From Glycomyces tritici (GTDB lineage Bacteria > Actinomycetota > Actinomycetes > Mycobacteriales > Micromonosporaceae): a stretch of DNA of 64,000 nucleotides. Each line of letters starts with the position of its first letter. The first letter of the stretch is position 1. The stretch is taken from positions 186,001 to 250,000 of the forward strand of contig NZ_JAUEMJ010000004.1 in assembly GCF_030403505.1 (NCBI RefSeq), in the 5' to 3' direction. The translations under genes were made by a program, and so were the position numbers. Below the pieces are notes generated by a model, which did not search any database, was not told the origin of the DNA, and was given only the letters and a program-made list of their open reading frames with translations. Below, piece by piece: positions 36,716 to 43,888 of the stretch.

Positions 36716-38219
36716 GCTGCGATTGTGCCTCGGCCGCCCCCGGGTGCTTCGGGAACCTCGGGCCCGCCGCGCACGCGACGACGACGGCCAGCCCCGCGCA
36801 GACCAGGAACACCGCGCCCATGCCGTCGGTGAACGCCGCGAACGCGCGGTGCGCGGTCTCCGGCGACCCGGTCGCTTCGGCGACCGCCGCGGCCCCGGCC
36901 ACGGAGTCCTCGGCGGCGCGTTCGGCCTCGGCCGGCAGCGGCGGCAGGTCGAGCTCCGCACGGTAGACGCTGGCGGCGATCGACCCGAAGACCGCGACGC
37001 CGATCGCGCCGCCGGTCTGGCGCAGCGTCTGCATGAGGGCCGAGCCGATCGCGGCCCGGTCGGGCGGGAGCGAGGCGAGGACCGCGTCCGTGGCGGGGAC
37101 GAGGGACATGCCGAAACCCGCGCCGAGGACCGCGAGCCAGAGCGCGACGAAGCCGAACCCGGTGCCCGGGTCGGTGGCCGTCGCGGCGGCGCAGCCGGCC
37201 GCCGAGAGCACGAGGCCCGCGATCACGGTGGCGCGGTAGCCGAACCGGGCGGCCAGCCGCTCGGCCCCGAGGCCGCCGACCATGAGCCCGCCGATCATCG
37301 GGAGCAGCCGCAGCCCCGTCCCGAAGGCGCTGTGCCCCTGCACGATCTGCAGGAACTGCGGCACCAGGAACAGCGCGCCCATCATGAGCATCGACGAGGC
37401 CGTGGCGATGGCCGAGCCCCACAGGAACGCCCGGTCGCGGAAGAGCCCGAGGTCGACCATGGGCGCGGCGGAGCGGATCTGCGAGACCGCGAACGCGCCG
37501 ATGAGGACGAGCCCGCCGATGCCGCCGATGAGCGTGGCCGGCGAGAGCCAGCCGTCCACGGGCGCCTCGATGACGCCGTAGACCAGCGCGCCCAGGCCCA
37601 GTACCGATGCGAGGGCGGCGAGGGGCTGGAGGCGCGGGGCGCTGCGGTCGGTGGACTCGGGGAGCAGGAACGCGATCGCGACGAAGCCGAGCACGATGAG
37701 CGGCAGGTTGATGAGGAAGACCGAGCCCCACCAGTAGTGCTCGAGGAGCCAGCCGCCCAGGAGCGGGCCGAGCGGGAGCCCGATGGCCATGCCGGCGGTC
37801 AGGAGCGCGACGGCGCGGGTGCGCTCGGCGCCGCTGAACATGCTGGGCACCACCGCCATCGACACGGGCATGACCACGGCGGCGCCGACGCCCATCAGTG
37901 CGCGGGCGGCGATGAGCACGCCCACCGAGTCGGCGGTGGTGGCGAGGGCGCAGGACGCGCCGAAGATCGCGAGGCCGGCGAGGAGGACCTTCTTGCGTCC
38001 GAGCCGGTCCCCCAGCAGTCCGGCGGGCAGGAGCAGCGCGGCCAGCGCGACGATGAAGGCGTCGACGATCCACTGGAGTTCGGCGTTGGAGGCGTCGAGG
38101 TCGACGGCCAGGGTCGGCAGGGCGACGTTGAGGATCGTGACGTCGAGCCCGACGACGAGCAGGCCGAACAGGAGCGAGAGGAGGGCCCACCAGCGGCGGC
38201 GGGCGGAGACGGGAGCCAT
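36693..38219 (-). CDS. MFS drug-efflux transporter, DHA2 (14-TMS) family
   Basis: A 508-residue exporter of the EmrB/QacA type with about fourteen helices. Typical: LDVTILNVALPTLAVDLDAS in helix 1, LPAGLLGDRLGRKKVLLAGL (motif A), and GVGAAVVMPVSMAVV in helix 5 (motif C region). The likely substrates are toxic organic cations or antibiotics, exported by proton antiport, but which ones is not shown. First gene of a two-gene operon with tetR. Confidence 0.92.
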   Translation of the reverse strand: MAPVSARRRWWALLSLLFGLLVVGLDVTILNVALPTLAVDLDASNAELQWIVDAFIVALAALLLPAGLLGDRLGRKKVLLAGLAIFGASCALATTADSVGVLIAARALMGVGAAVVMPVSMAVVPSMFSGAERTRAVALLTAGMAIGLPLGPLLGGWLLEHYWWGSVFLINLPLIVLGFVAIAFLLPESTDRSAPRLQPLAALASVLGLGALVYGVIEAPVDGWLSPATLIGGIGGLVLIGAFAVSQIRSAAPMVDLGLFRDRAFLWGSAIATASSMLMMGALFLVPQFLQIVQGHSAFGTGLRLLPMIGGLMVGGLGAERLAARFGYRATVIAGLVLSAAGCAAATATDPGTGFGFVALWLAVLGAGFGMSLVPATDAVLASLPPDRAAIGSALMQTLRQTGGAIGVAVFGSIAASVYRAELDLPPLPAEAERAAEDSVAGAAAVAEATGSPETAHRAFAAFTDGMGAVFLVCAGLAVVVACAAGPRFPKHPGAAEAQSQHEPSRAA

Positions 38220-38240
38220 GCGTCCTCAATTCTGGAAGTA

Positions 38241-38256
38241 ACTGTCATTTGACAGT
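38241..38256 (-). promoter_or_regulatory. Palindromic operator at the efflux promoter
   Basis: ACTGTCA-TT-TGACAGT, a perfect 7-bp inverted repeat covering the -10 and the start point. Probable site of the TetR protein encoded in the same operon. Confidence 0.75.
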
Positions 38257-38280
38257 AGCTATCAAAATGAGGCATGTCAA
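38252..38280 (-). promoter_or_regulatory. Consensus promoter of the MFS-tetR operon
   Basis: TTGACA (38280-38275), 17-bp spacer, TACTGT (38257-38252) on the minus strand. GAGGA precedes the ATG at 38219. Confidence 0.8.
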
Positions 38281-38499
38281 GGCGTGTCGATGCGAGCGCG
38301 GAACGTGTTTCGGCTCCCACCGGGTCCCCGGGGGTGGCCGGGGTTCGCTATCGTTCAAAGGTCGCTGTCCCCAGGAAGCGGCACCCCCAGCCACGGCGAA
38401 GCTCGCGAGCCGTGCCTCCAGCTCAGCCCTCCTGGCGCCGACTGCGTAGTCCCGTCAGGGAGTCCTTCGGCGCGCGTTCGCGGCCGAGAAGGGAGCGCA

Positions 38500-39048
38500 G
38501 TGCGACTCGGACACCACGGGCCCCCTGCCAAGCCGAAGACCGTTCTCGCCGCGCAAGGGGTCATCTGGCTCCAGTTCGCGGCGATCGTGCTGCTCTACTC
38601 GATCGGCGTGCGGTTCCTCTTCGACGCGACGAGGTCCTCCTCCAGCCACGACACGATGCTCGACGTCATCGGTTCGATCGACCTCGAGCGGCTGGTCACG
38701 ATCCTCCTCAGCGTCGCCGTCACCGTCTCGATGCCGTTCATCGCCGTCCGCCTCGGCCGCCGCCGCGCCCACGCGGTCAAGGCCGCCTGGTGGGCCCTCG
38801 CGATCGTCCCCGGCGCGATGTTCCTCTGGATCCTCGGCCGCGCCTACTTCGCGACCTTCCCCGACGAGGCCCCGTTCTTCGTCAGCGCCGCCGCGATGCT
38901 CGTCGTGTGCGGGTCCTTCCCCACCGCGGCGCTCCTGCTGCTGCGCTCCAAGGCCGCCAAGGCCTGGTTCGCCGCCGAGGAGCTCTTCGAGGAGATCGAC
39001 CGCGAGCTCGCCGAGACCGGTGAGCTCGAAGCGGCCAAGGTCGGCTGA
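38500..39048 (+). CDS. Four-helix membrane protein of unknown function
   Basis: A 182-residue protein with four hydrophobic helices: GVIWLQFAAIVLLYSIGVRF, LERLVTILLSVAVTVSMPFI, AWWALAIVPGAMFLWILGRA and FFVSAAAMLVVCGSFPTAAL. It ends in a charged helix (EELFEEIDRELAE). No family is recognised. GTG 38500 has AAGGGAG upstream; the frame is open to 38284, but that part is compositionally unlike a protein. Confidence 0.72.
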   Translation: MRLGHHGPPAKPKTVLAAQGVIWLQFAAIVLLYSIGVRFLFDATRSSSSHDTMLDVIGSIDLERLVTILLSVAVTVSMPFIAVRLGRRRAHAVKAAWWALAIVPGAMFLWILGRAYFATFPDEAPFFVSAAAMLVVCGSFPTAALLLLRSKAAKAWFAAEELFEEIDRELAETGELEAAKVG

Positions 39049-39061
39049 CAGCCGTAGCGAA

Positions 39062-39093
39062 AAGCCGCGGGGAGCGATCGCTCCCCGCGGCTT
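39062..39093. terminator. Recurrent palindrome, copy A (terminator)
   Basis: A 32-bp perfect palindrome centred on GCGATCGC with core GCCGCGGGGAGC. It lies 13 bp after the membrane-protein gene and is followed by CTTCTT. The same 28-bp core recurs at 41778-41805. Confidence 0.85.
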
Positions 39094-39174
39094 CTTCCAT
39101 GCGCGGGCCGCCCCGGGGGTCTTCGGGATACGTTCCGTGCAGCGATGTCAGCGCCCGCACGCGAGGAGGGCCCC

Positions 39175-40323
39175 ATGTCCGCACCGGAGACGGCCTCGAA
39201 CCGGTTCGGCCGCTTCATGGAACGCGGCGGCTGGTGGCGGGCGGTCCTGTTCACCGCCGTGTACCTGGCCCTGTACGTCGGGGCGGGGCTGCTCGTGGAG
39301 ACGCTGTTCGGCGATGCGATCGGCGACGACCCCTTCGGGGACGCCACGACGCTGTTCCTGGCGATGGCCCTGCCGCTGCTGGTCGGTTCGGCGCTGCTCC
39401 TGGCGGCCGTCGCCGCGCTGCGCTGGTTCGGGCCGCTGTTCGGACGCCAGCCGGTGCGGGGCCGGGCCTGGATGTGGATCGCCCCGGTCGTCGTCGTGCT
39501 CGCCGCGGCGGCTCGCGCCGCGGGCACGGACTACGAGCAGTACTCGGGCGGCGTGATCGCGCTGACGTACGCCACAGGTCTGCTCATCGGCTTCACCGAG
39601 GAGATCCTGGCGCGCGGCATCGTGATCGGCATGCTGCGCCGGGCCGGCCGCTCGGAACCGGCGGTCATGCTGCTCTCGTCGCTGCTGTTCGCTTTGATGC
39701 ACGCCACCAACATCGTTTCGGGCCAAGCCCTCGGCACGGTGCTGGCGACGATGGGGTTCGCGTTCGTGTTCGGCGTCGCCATGTACCTCACGCTGCGGGT
39801 GACGGGGTTCCTGGTCTGGCCGATGCTCCTCCACGCGGTCACCGACCCTTCGACGTTCCTCGCCACCGGCGGCGTCGACGAGGTCGCCGCGGGCGGGACC
39901 AGCCCGCTCGTCACCCTCGCCGGCGCATCGGTCGTGCTCTACGCGCTCCTGGCCGTGGCCGCGCTGTTCCTGGTGCGCGGCCGCGCCGAGACCGGGGGGC
40001 TCATGCGCGAACCCGGCCTCTTACCGCTCGGCGCCGCGGGGAGCGGCTGCTCCCCGCGGCTGCCGATCGGCGGTAACCAGGCGACCGGGCCGAGGCGGTC
40101 GGTGAACGTCGCAGTGGGGCCGTCGGGGCCTGCGGTGGCGAGGGCGATGAACGGGTCGGTCCCTTCGGTGACGGTGAGCTGGCCGCGGTGGCCGTTCATG
40201 TCGGTGGCCGCGAACTTGCGGTTGGCGACCTCGCCGGGGGTGACGACGTTGAACTTGATGCCCGGGAGCGCCTGCGCGTACCGGACGGTGATCATGTTCA
40301 GCGCGGCTTTCGAAGAGCTGTAA
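39175..40323 (+). CDS. CPBP-family intramembrane metalloprotease with an unusual 3' extension
   Basis: A 382-codon frame. The membrane part (to about residue 275) has the CPBP/Abi motifs: E142-E143 in GFTEEILARG, then FALMHATN with H176, and LVWPMLLHAVTDP. Such proteases resemble Rce1 and are often linked to bacteriocin immunity or peptide processing. Normally the gene would stop after LFLVRGRAE. Here no stop occurs, and the frame runs through palindrome copy B and antisense across the SDR gene to 40323. The extra 100 residues are probably not functional. ATG 39175 has GAGGAGG upstream. Confidence 0.8.
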   Translation: MSAPETASNRFGRFMERGGWWRAVLFTAVYLALYVGAGLLVETLFGDAIGDDPFGDATTLFLAMALPLLVGSALLLAAVAALRWFGPLFGRQPVRGRAWMWIAPVVVVLAAAARAAGTDYEQYSGGVIALTYATGLLIGFTEEILARGIVIGMLRRAGRSEPAVMLLSSLLFALMHATNIVSGQALGTVLATMGFAFVFGVAMYLTLRVTGFLVWPMLLHAVTDPSTFLATGGVDEVAAGGTSPLVTLAGASVVLYALLAVAALFLVRGRAETGGLMREPGLLPLGAAGSGCSPRLPIGGNQATGPRRSVNVAVGPSGPAVARAMNGSVPSVTVSWPRWPFMSVAANLRLATSPGVTTLNLMPGSACAYRTVIMFSAAFEEL

Positions 40324-40829
40324 GCGAGTTCGTGCATGCTCGCGACGGGCTGGGTCGGGTCGGTGATGACCGCGAACGAGCCGCCGCCGCTCGACACCAT
40401 GATCACGCGCGGGTGCTCGGCGGCCTGGAGCAGCGGCAGGAACGCGTGCGTGACCCGGACCGGGCCGTACACGTTCGTCTCGTAGACCCCGTGGAGCTCA
40501 TCGGCGGTCGCCAGCTCAGGGGCGACGAAGTGCCCGGGGTTGCCGGCGTTGTTGATGAGGACGTCGAGGGTCGCGGTGTGCTCGCGGACGATCGCGAGGG
40601 CCGCGGCCACCGAGGCGTCCGAGTCCACGTCGAGCGGGACGAGGACCGCGTCCGCGCCGTCGGCCTGCAGCTTCGCGACGGCTTCGCGCCCGCGCTCCTC
40701 GTCGCGCGATCCGAGGAAGACCTTCCAGCCCATCGCCCCGAGGCGGCGGGCGGCCTCGAGACCGAGGCCCTTGTTGGCGCCGGTGATGAGGACCGAGGTC
40801 TGTGACTGCTGCGTCATGTTGGCTCCCAT
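39939..40829 (-). CDS. Short-chain dehydrogenase/reductase with an unusual 3' extension
   Basis: A 296-codon frame of the classical SDR family. It has the NADPH motif TGANKGLG near the start, NNAG, and the catalytic Ser and Y-x-x-x-K in SSGGG and YSSSKAALN. The family end GPTATFTDRLGPVAW is reached near 40076, but no stop follows. The frame goes on through palindrome copy B into the antisense of the CPBP gene. ATG 40829 (AAGGAAA upstream) or ATG 40817 may start it. It faces an ECF41 sigma gene, whose targets in other actinomycetes include oxidoreductases. Confidence 0.85.
   Translation of the reverse strand: MGANMTQQSQTSVLITGANKGLGLEAARRLGAMGWKVFLGSRDEERGREAVAKLQADGADAVLVPLDVDSDASVAAALAIVREHTATLDVLINNAGNPGHFVAPELATADELHGVYETNVYGPVRVTHAFLPLLQAAEHPRVIMVSSGGGSFAVITDPTQPVASMHELAYSSSKAALNMITVRYAQALPGIKFNVVTPGEVANRKFAATDMNGHRGQLTVTEGTDPFIALATAGPDGPTATFTDRLGPVAWLPPIGSRGEQPLPAAPSGKRPGSRMSPPVSARPRTRNSAATARSA
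40033..40060. repeat. Recurrent palindrome, copy B, inside two overlapping frames
   Basis: GCCGCGGGGAGC (40033-40044), 4-nt loop GGCT, GCTCCCCGCGGC (40049-40060): the same arms as copies A and C. It lies where the CPBP and SDR genes would be expected to end, and both frames read through it. Confidence 0.85.
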
Positions 40830-40905
40830 GGTTGCTTTCCTTCTCGCTCCGTGTCGGAATTGGTCGTGCATCTCTTTGACGGACCGCGACGGAAGAACCA
40901 GACGG

Positions 40906-41766
40906 ATGACTGAAGAAAATCTCACGGCGGAGGCCTTCGAGGCCCACCGGGCGCATCTCCGCGCGGTCGCCTACCGGATGCTCGGGTCCCTGAGCGAAGC
41001 CGAGGACGCCGTCCAGGAGGCCTGGATCAAGGTCTCGCGGGCGGACACCGCCGGGGTCGAGAACCCGGCCGGATGGCTCACCACCGTGGTCAGCCGGGTG
41101 TGCCTGGACCTGTTGCGGTCCCGCAAGGCCCGCCGCGAGGACGCCCTCGACGCTCAAGGCACCGAGGTGCGTCTGCGGCCCAGCGTCGACCCGGAGGCGG
41201 AGGCGCAGCTCGCGGACTCGGTGGGGCTGGCGATGCTCGTGGTCCTCGACGCGCTCTCGCCGGTCGAGCGGCTCGCGTTCGTCCTCCACGACATGTTCGC
41301 GGTGCCGTTCGCGGAGATCGCCCCGATCGTGGAGCGCAGCCCCGAGACCACGCAGCGCCTCGCCAGCCGAGCGCGCCGGCGGGTGCACGGGAAGTCGAGT
41401 GTGGACGGTGACCGGTTGCGGCGCTTCCAGGCCGTCGACGCGTTCCTCCAGGCTTCGCGGGACGGCGAGTTCGGCATGCTCCTGTCGCTGCTGGACCCGA
41501 ATGTGACGATGCGCCTCGACGACGCGGCCCGGCTCCTGAGCGCCAGGTCCGCGCTCACCGGCGCGACCGCCGTGGCCGAGGCTTTCAACGGCCAGGCCGC
41601 GCTGGCCCGTCCGGTGCTCATCGACGGCGAACCCGGGATCGTCTTCGCCCCGCGCGGCAAGGTCATCATGCTGTTCACCGTCCGGTTCGAGGGCGACCGC
41701 ATCGCCGAGATCCACGCCGTGGCCGACGCGTCCGCTCTGTCGGCGATCGAGCTGACGGTCGCCTGA
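40906..41766 (+). CDS. ECF41-type sigma factor with SnoaL-like C-terminal domain
   Basis: A 286-residue sigma factor. Region 2 is HRAHLRAVAYRMLGSLSEAE, DAVQEAWIKVSRAD and NPAGWLTTVVSRVCLDLLRS. Region 4 is SPVERLAFVLHDMFAVPFAE and SPETTQRLASRARRRV. The last 110 residues are an NTF2/SnoaL-like domain that in ECF41 (SigJ) proteins acts in place of an anti-sigma factor. ATG 40906 opposes the SDR gene 76 bp away, the usual place for its target. TTGACG at 40876-40881 may be part of its promoter. Confidence 0.88.
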   Translation: MTEENLTAEAFEAHRAHLRAVAYRMLGSLSEAEDAVQEAWIKVSRADTAGVENPAGWLTTVVSRVCLDLLRSRKARREDALDAQGTEVRLRPSVDPEAEAQLADSVGLAMLVVLDALSPVERLAFVLHDMFAVPFAEIAPIVERSPETTQRLASRARRRVHGKSSVDGDRLRRFQAVDAFLQASRDGEFGMLLSLLDPNVTMRLDDAARLLSARSALTGATAVAEAFNGQAALARPVLIDGEPGIVFAPRGKVIMLFTVRFEGDRIAEIHAVADASALSAIELTVA

Positions 41767-41777
41767 GACGCCGAAAG

Positions 41778-41805
41778 GCCGCGGGGAGCGATCGCTCCCC
41801 GCGGC
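41778..41805. terminator. Recurrent palindrome, copy C (bidirectional terminator)
   Basis: A 28-bp perfect palindrome (arms GCCGCGGGGAGCGA and complement), identical to the core of copy A. It lies 11 bp after the ECF41 gene and 15 bp from the convergent serine-hydrolase stop. Confidence 0.88.
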
Positions 41806-41820
41806 TACTTCGTCGGTGCG

Positions 41821-43758
41821 CTAGAAGAGTTGCATTGGCGCGGTGGCGAAGTGGTAGTACTCGGTGACGGCGATGAAGACCGCGGCGCCGAGGATCGCGA
41901 GGGTGTAGTGGACGCGGCGGCCGGTGGTCCACCAGCGGCGGGTCCAGGCGAGGACGACCGTGACCAGTGCGGCGGCGGTCGCGACCGCGGCGAGTGCGAG
42001 CGGGATCGCGGCCAAGGGCACGATCGGGGCGCCTTCGAGGATCGCGAGGATGAACTTGTCGGTGTCGGCGAGGAACGCGGCCATGATCGCGATGAACGCG
42101 GCGCTCAGGACGCCGGCCGAGGCGGCGAGGACGAGGGCGAGGCGGCTGCCGGGGCGCGGGGCCGGGCGCCCGCTGCGGCGGCGGATGAAGGAGGCCAGCG
42201 GCCAGACGAGGAGGCTCGCGAGGAGCAGCAGGCCCGCGGCCGCCGCGGCGAGGAGGACGTCGGTCCGCTCGTACCAGGCGAGGTGCTCGTAGGCGCCGTC
42301 GCCGTTGTAGAGCATGGTGTTCCCGGCGTCGTCGGTGCCGAAGGCGATCAGGCGCGAGCCGTCCGCCTCGCGGTAGAGTCCGTCGCCCTGCGGTTCCCAG
42401 TGCTGCTCGTCGACTTCCGGGTCGAACGAGAGGCCGGTGGTGGTGACCGTGCCGTCGTCCGCCACGGCGACGGTGACGTCGGAACCCATGGCGAGGAACA
42501 GGTTCGAGTAGTCGCTCTCGTTCATGCGGGTGGAGCGGTAGGTGCCGGCGGCGGCCTCGGCGGCCGTGTCCGGGGCGGTCGCACCGGCCGGGCCGTCGGC
42601 TTCGGCGGTGGCGCCGAGCATCTGGTCGAGGATCGTTCTGGTGGCCTCCTCGGCGGCGTTCGCCGCGCCGCCGTCGGCGCCGTCGGCGTTGAAGGCGATG
42701 TAGATCCCGAGGTCGTGGCCGGGGACGAGGGTCATGAGGCTGTGCGAGCCGGGGCCGTCGCCGCCGTGGGCGACCAGGCGGGTCGAGCCGTGGTACATCT
42801 CGTGGAACCCGAGGGCGGATCCGGGAAGGCGCGGGTCCGCGTGGAACTGCGGGCCGTGGAGTTCGGCGAGCGCGTCGGCCGAGAGCAGGGGCTCGCCGTC
42901 ACCGAGGTGGTAGGCCATGAAGGCCCCCATGTCCGCGGCGGTCGCGATGATGCCGCCCGCGGGGTAGTCGTCTTCGGCGCCGCGGTCCTGGGCGACCTGC
43001 TCTCCGCCGCTGAGGGCGTAGGAGGTCGCGAGGGGCCGGTCGGGGTCGGCGGTGCCGGTGTTGACCTCGGTGTGGTCCAGGCCGAGCGGCTCGAAGACGC
43101 GTTCGGCGAGGACCTGGCCGAAGTCCGTGCCGAGGACGTCGGCCGCGGCCAAGGCCGCCAAGGAGAGCCCGGTGTTGGAGTAGGCGTAGGCCTCGCCCGG
43201 CGGCCTGACGCGTTCGGGGAGTTCGAGCATGGACTCCTCGAGCCGGTCGCCCGCGCCGGTGCCGGCGAGGAGCCCGATGACCGACTCCTCGAAGCCGGCC
43301 GTATGGGTGAGCAGGTGCCGCAGGGTGATCGGCTCGCCCGGGTAGGTGTCCGCGACTTCGGCCTCGTCGAGGTACTCGTTGACGTCGGTGTCGAGGTCCA
43401 GCATCCCGTCGTCCACAAGGGTCATGATCGCGGTGGCGGTGAAGGCCTTGGAGACCGAGTCGATCGGGAAGCGGGTGCGCTCGGGGTCCACGGGGGTCTC
43501 GGCGTCGAGGTCGGCGAACCCGAACCCGTACGTGGAGGTGGCGCCCGCCGAGGTGAGGGCGACGATGGCGCCGGGGATGGCGTGCTCGTCCATGGCCTCG
43601 GTGATGAGCGCCTCGATGTCGACGGGCTCCTGGGCGCGGGCCGGGGACGCCAGGGCACCCGCGGCGACCGCCGCCGCCGCAGCGGCGGCGAGGATCATCC
43701 TCAGTGGAGTGTGCGTTCGCTGTTCGGTTTCGCCTCTTGGCCTTTGGATGGTGTCCAT
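41821..43758 (-). CDS. Exported serine hydrolase (beta-lactamase/class C PBP-like) with C-terminal membrane domain
   Basis: A 645-residue protein. A signal peptide (RMILAAAAAAAVAAGALASP, cleavage near ARAQ) precedes a beta-lactamase-fold domain with the three motifs SVSK (catalytic Ser and Lys), YSNTG and HGGDG. A beta-rich lipocalin-like segment (GTYRSTRMNESDYSN) follows, then four helices at the C-terminus. Related proteins are D-aminopeptidases, esterases or peptidoglycan hydrolases rather than true beta-lactamases. ATG 43758 is six bases after TACGGT; the frame is open 12 codons further. Confidence 0.88.
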   Translation of the reverse strand: MDTIQRPRGETEQRTHTPLRMILAAAAAAAVAAGALASPARAQEPVDIEALITEAMDEHAIPGAIVALTSAGATSTYGFGFADLDAETPVDPERTRFPIDSVSKAFTATAIMTLVDDGMLDLDTDVNEYLDEAEVADTYPGEPITLRHLLTHTAGFEESVIGLLAGTGAGDRLEESMLELPERVRPPGEAYAYSNTGLSLAALAAADVLGTDFGQVLAERVFEPLGLDHTEVNTGTADPDRPLATSYALSGGEQVAQDRGAEDDYPAGGIIATAADMGAFMAYHLGDGEPLLSADALAELHGPQFHADPRLPGSALGFHEMYHGSTRLVAHGGDGPGSHSLMTLVPGHDLGIYIAFNADGADGGAANAAEEATRTILDQMLGATAEADGPAGATAPDTAAEAAAGTYRSTRMNESDYSNLFLAMGSDVTVAVADDGTVTTTGLSFDPEVDEQHWEPQGDGLYREADGSRLIAFGTDDAGNTMLYNGDGAYEHLAWYERTDVLLAAAAAGLLLLASLLVWPLASFIRRRSGRPAPRPGSRLALVLAASAGVLSAAFIAIMAAFLADTDKFILAILEGAPIVPLAAIPLALAAVATAAALVTVVLAWTRRWWTTGRRVHYTLAILGAAVFIAVTEYYHFATAPMQLF

Positions 43759-43764
43759 GTTCCC

Positions 43765-43770
43765 ACCGTA
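43765..43770 (-). promoter_or_regulatory. Possible leaderless -10 box of the serine hydrolase gene
   Basis: TACGGT on the minus strand, then GGGAAC, then ATG at 43758. GGTGG overlaps it and could instead be a ribosome site, so this case is ambiguous. Confidence 0.35.
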
Positions 43771-43840
43771 GGGGCGCAGAGGGCACCGCACCATGAAGGC
43801 AGCGGGCAGGTTCCCGGTAAGGCAGGCCCCACCGGCACGG

Positions 43841-43879
43841 CGAAAGCCGCGGGGAACCGGTGGCTCCCCGCGGCTTTCG
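43841..43879. terminator. Recurrent palindrome, copy D (nuo operon terminator)
   Basis: CGAAAGCCGCGGGGA (43841-43855) pairs with TCCCCGCGGCTTTCG (43865-43879) around a 9-nt loop. The core GCCGCGGGGA is shared with copies A-C. It lies 10 bp after the nuoN stop and would end the long nuo transcript. Confidence 0.88.
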
Positions 43880-43888
43880 CTCGGCGCG

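Noticed and set aside
40841..40905. ECF41-type promoter in the SDR/sigma gap
   Set aside because: Only a partial TGTCGG-like element is present and the spacing to a -10 does not fit; not strong enough to list.
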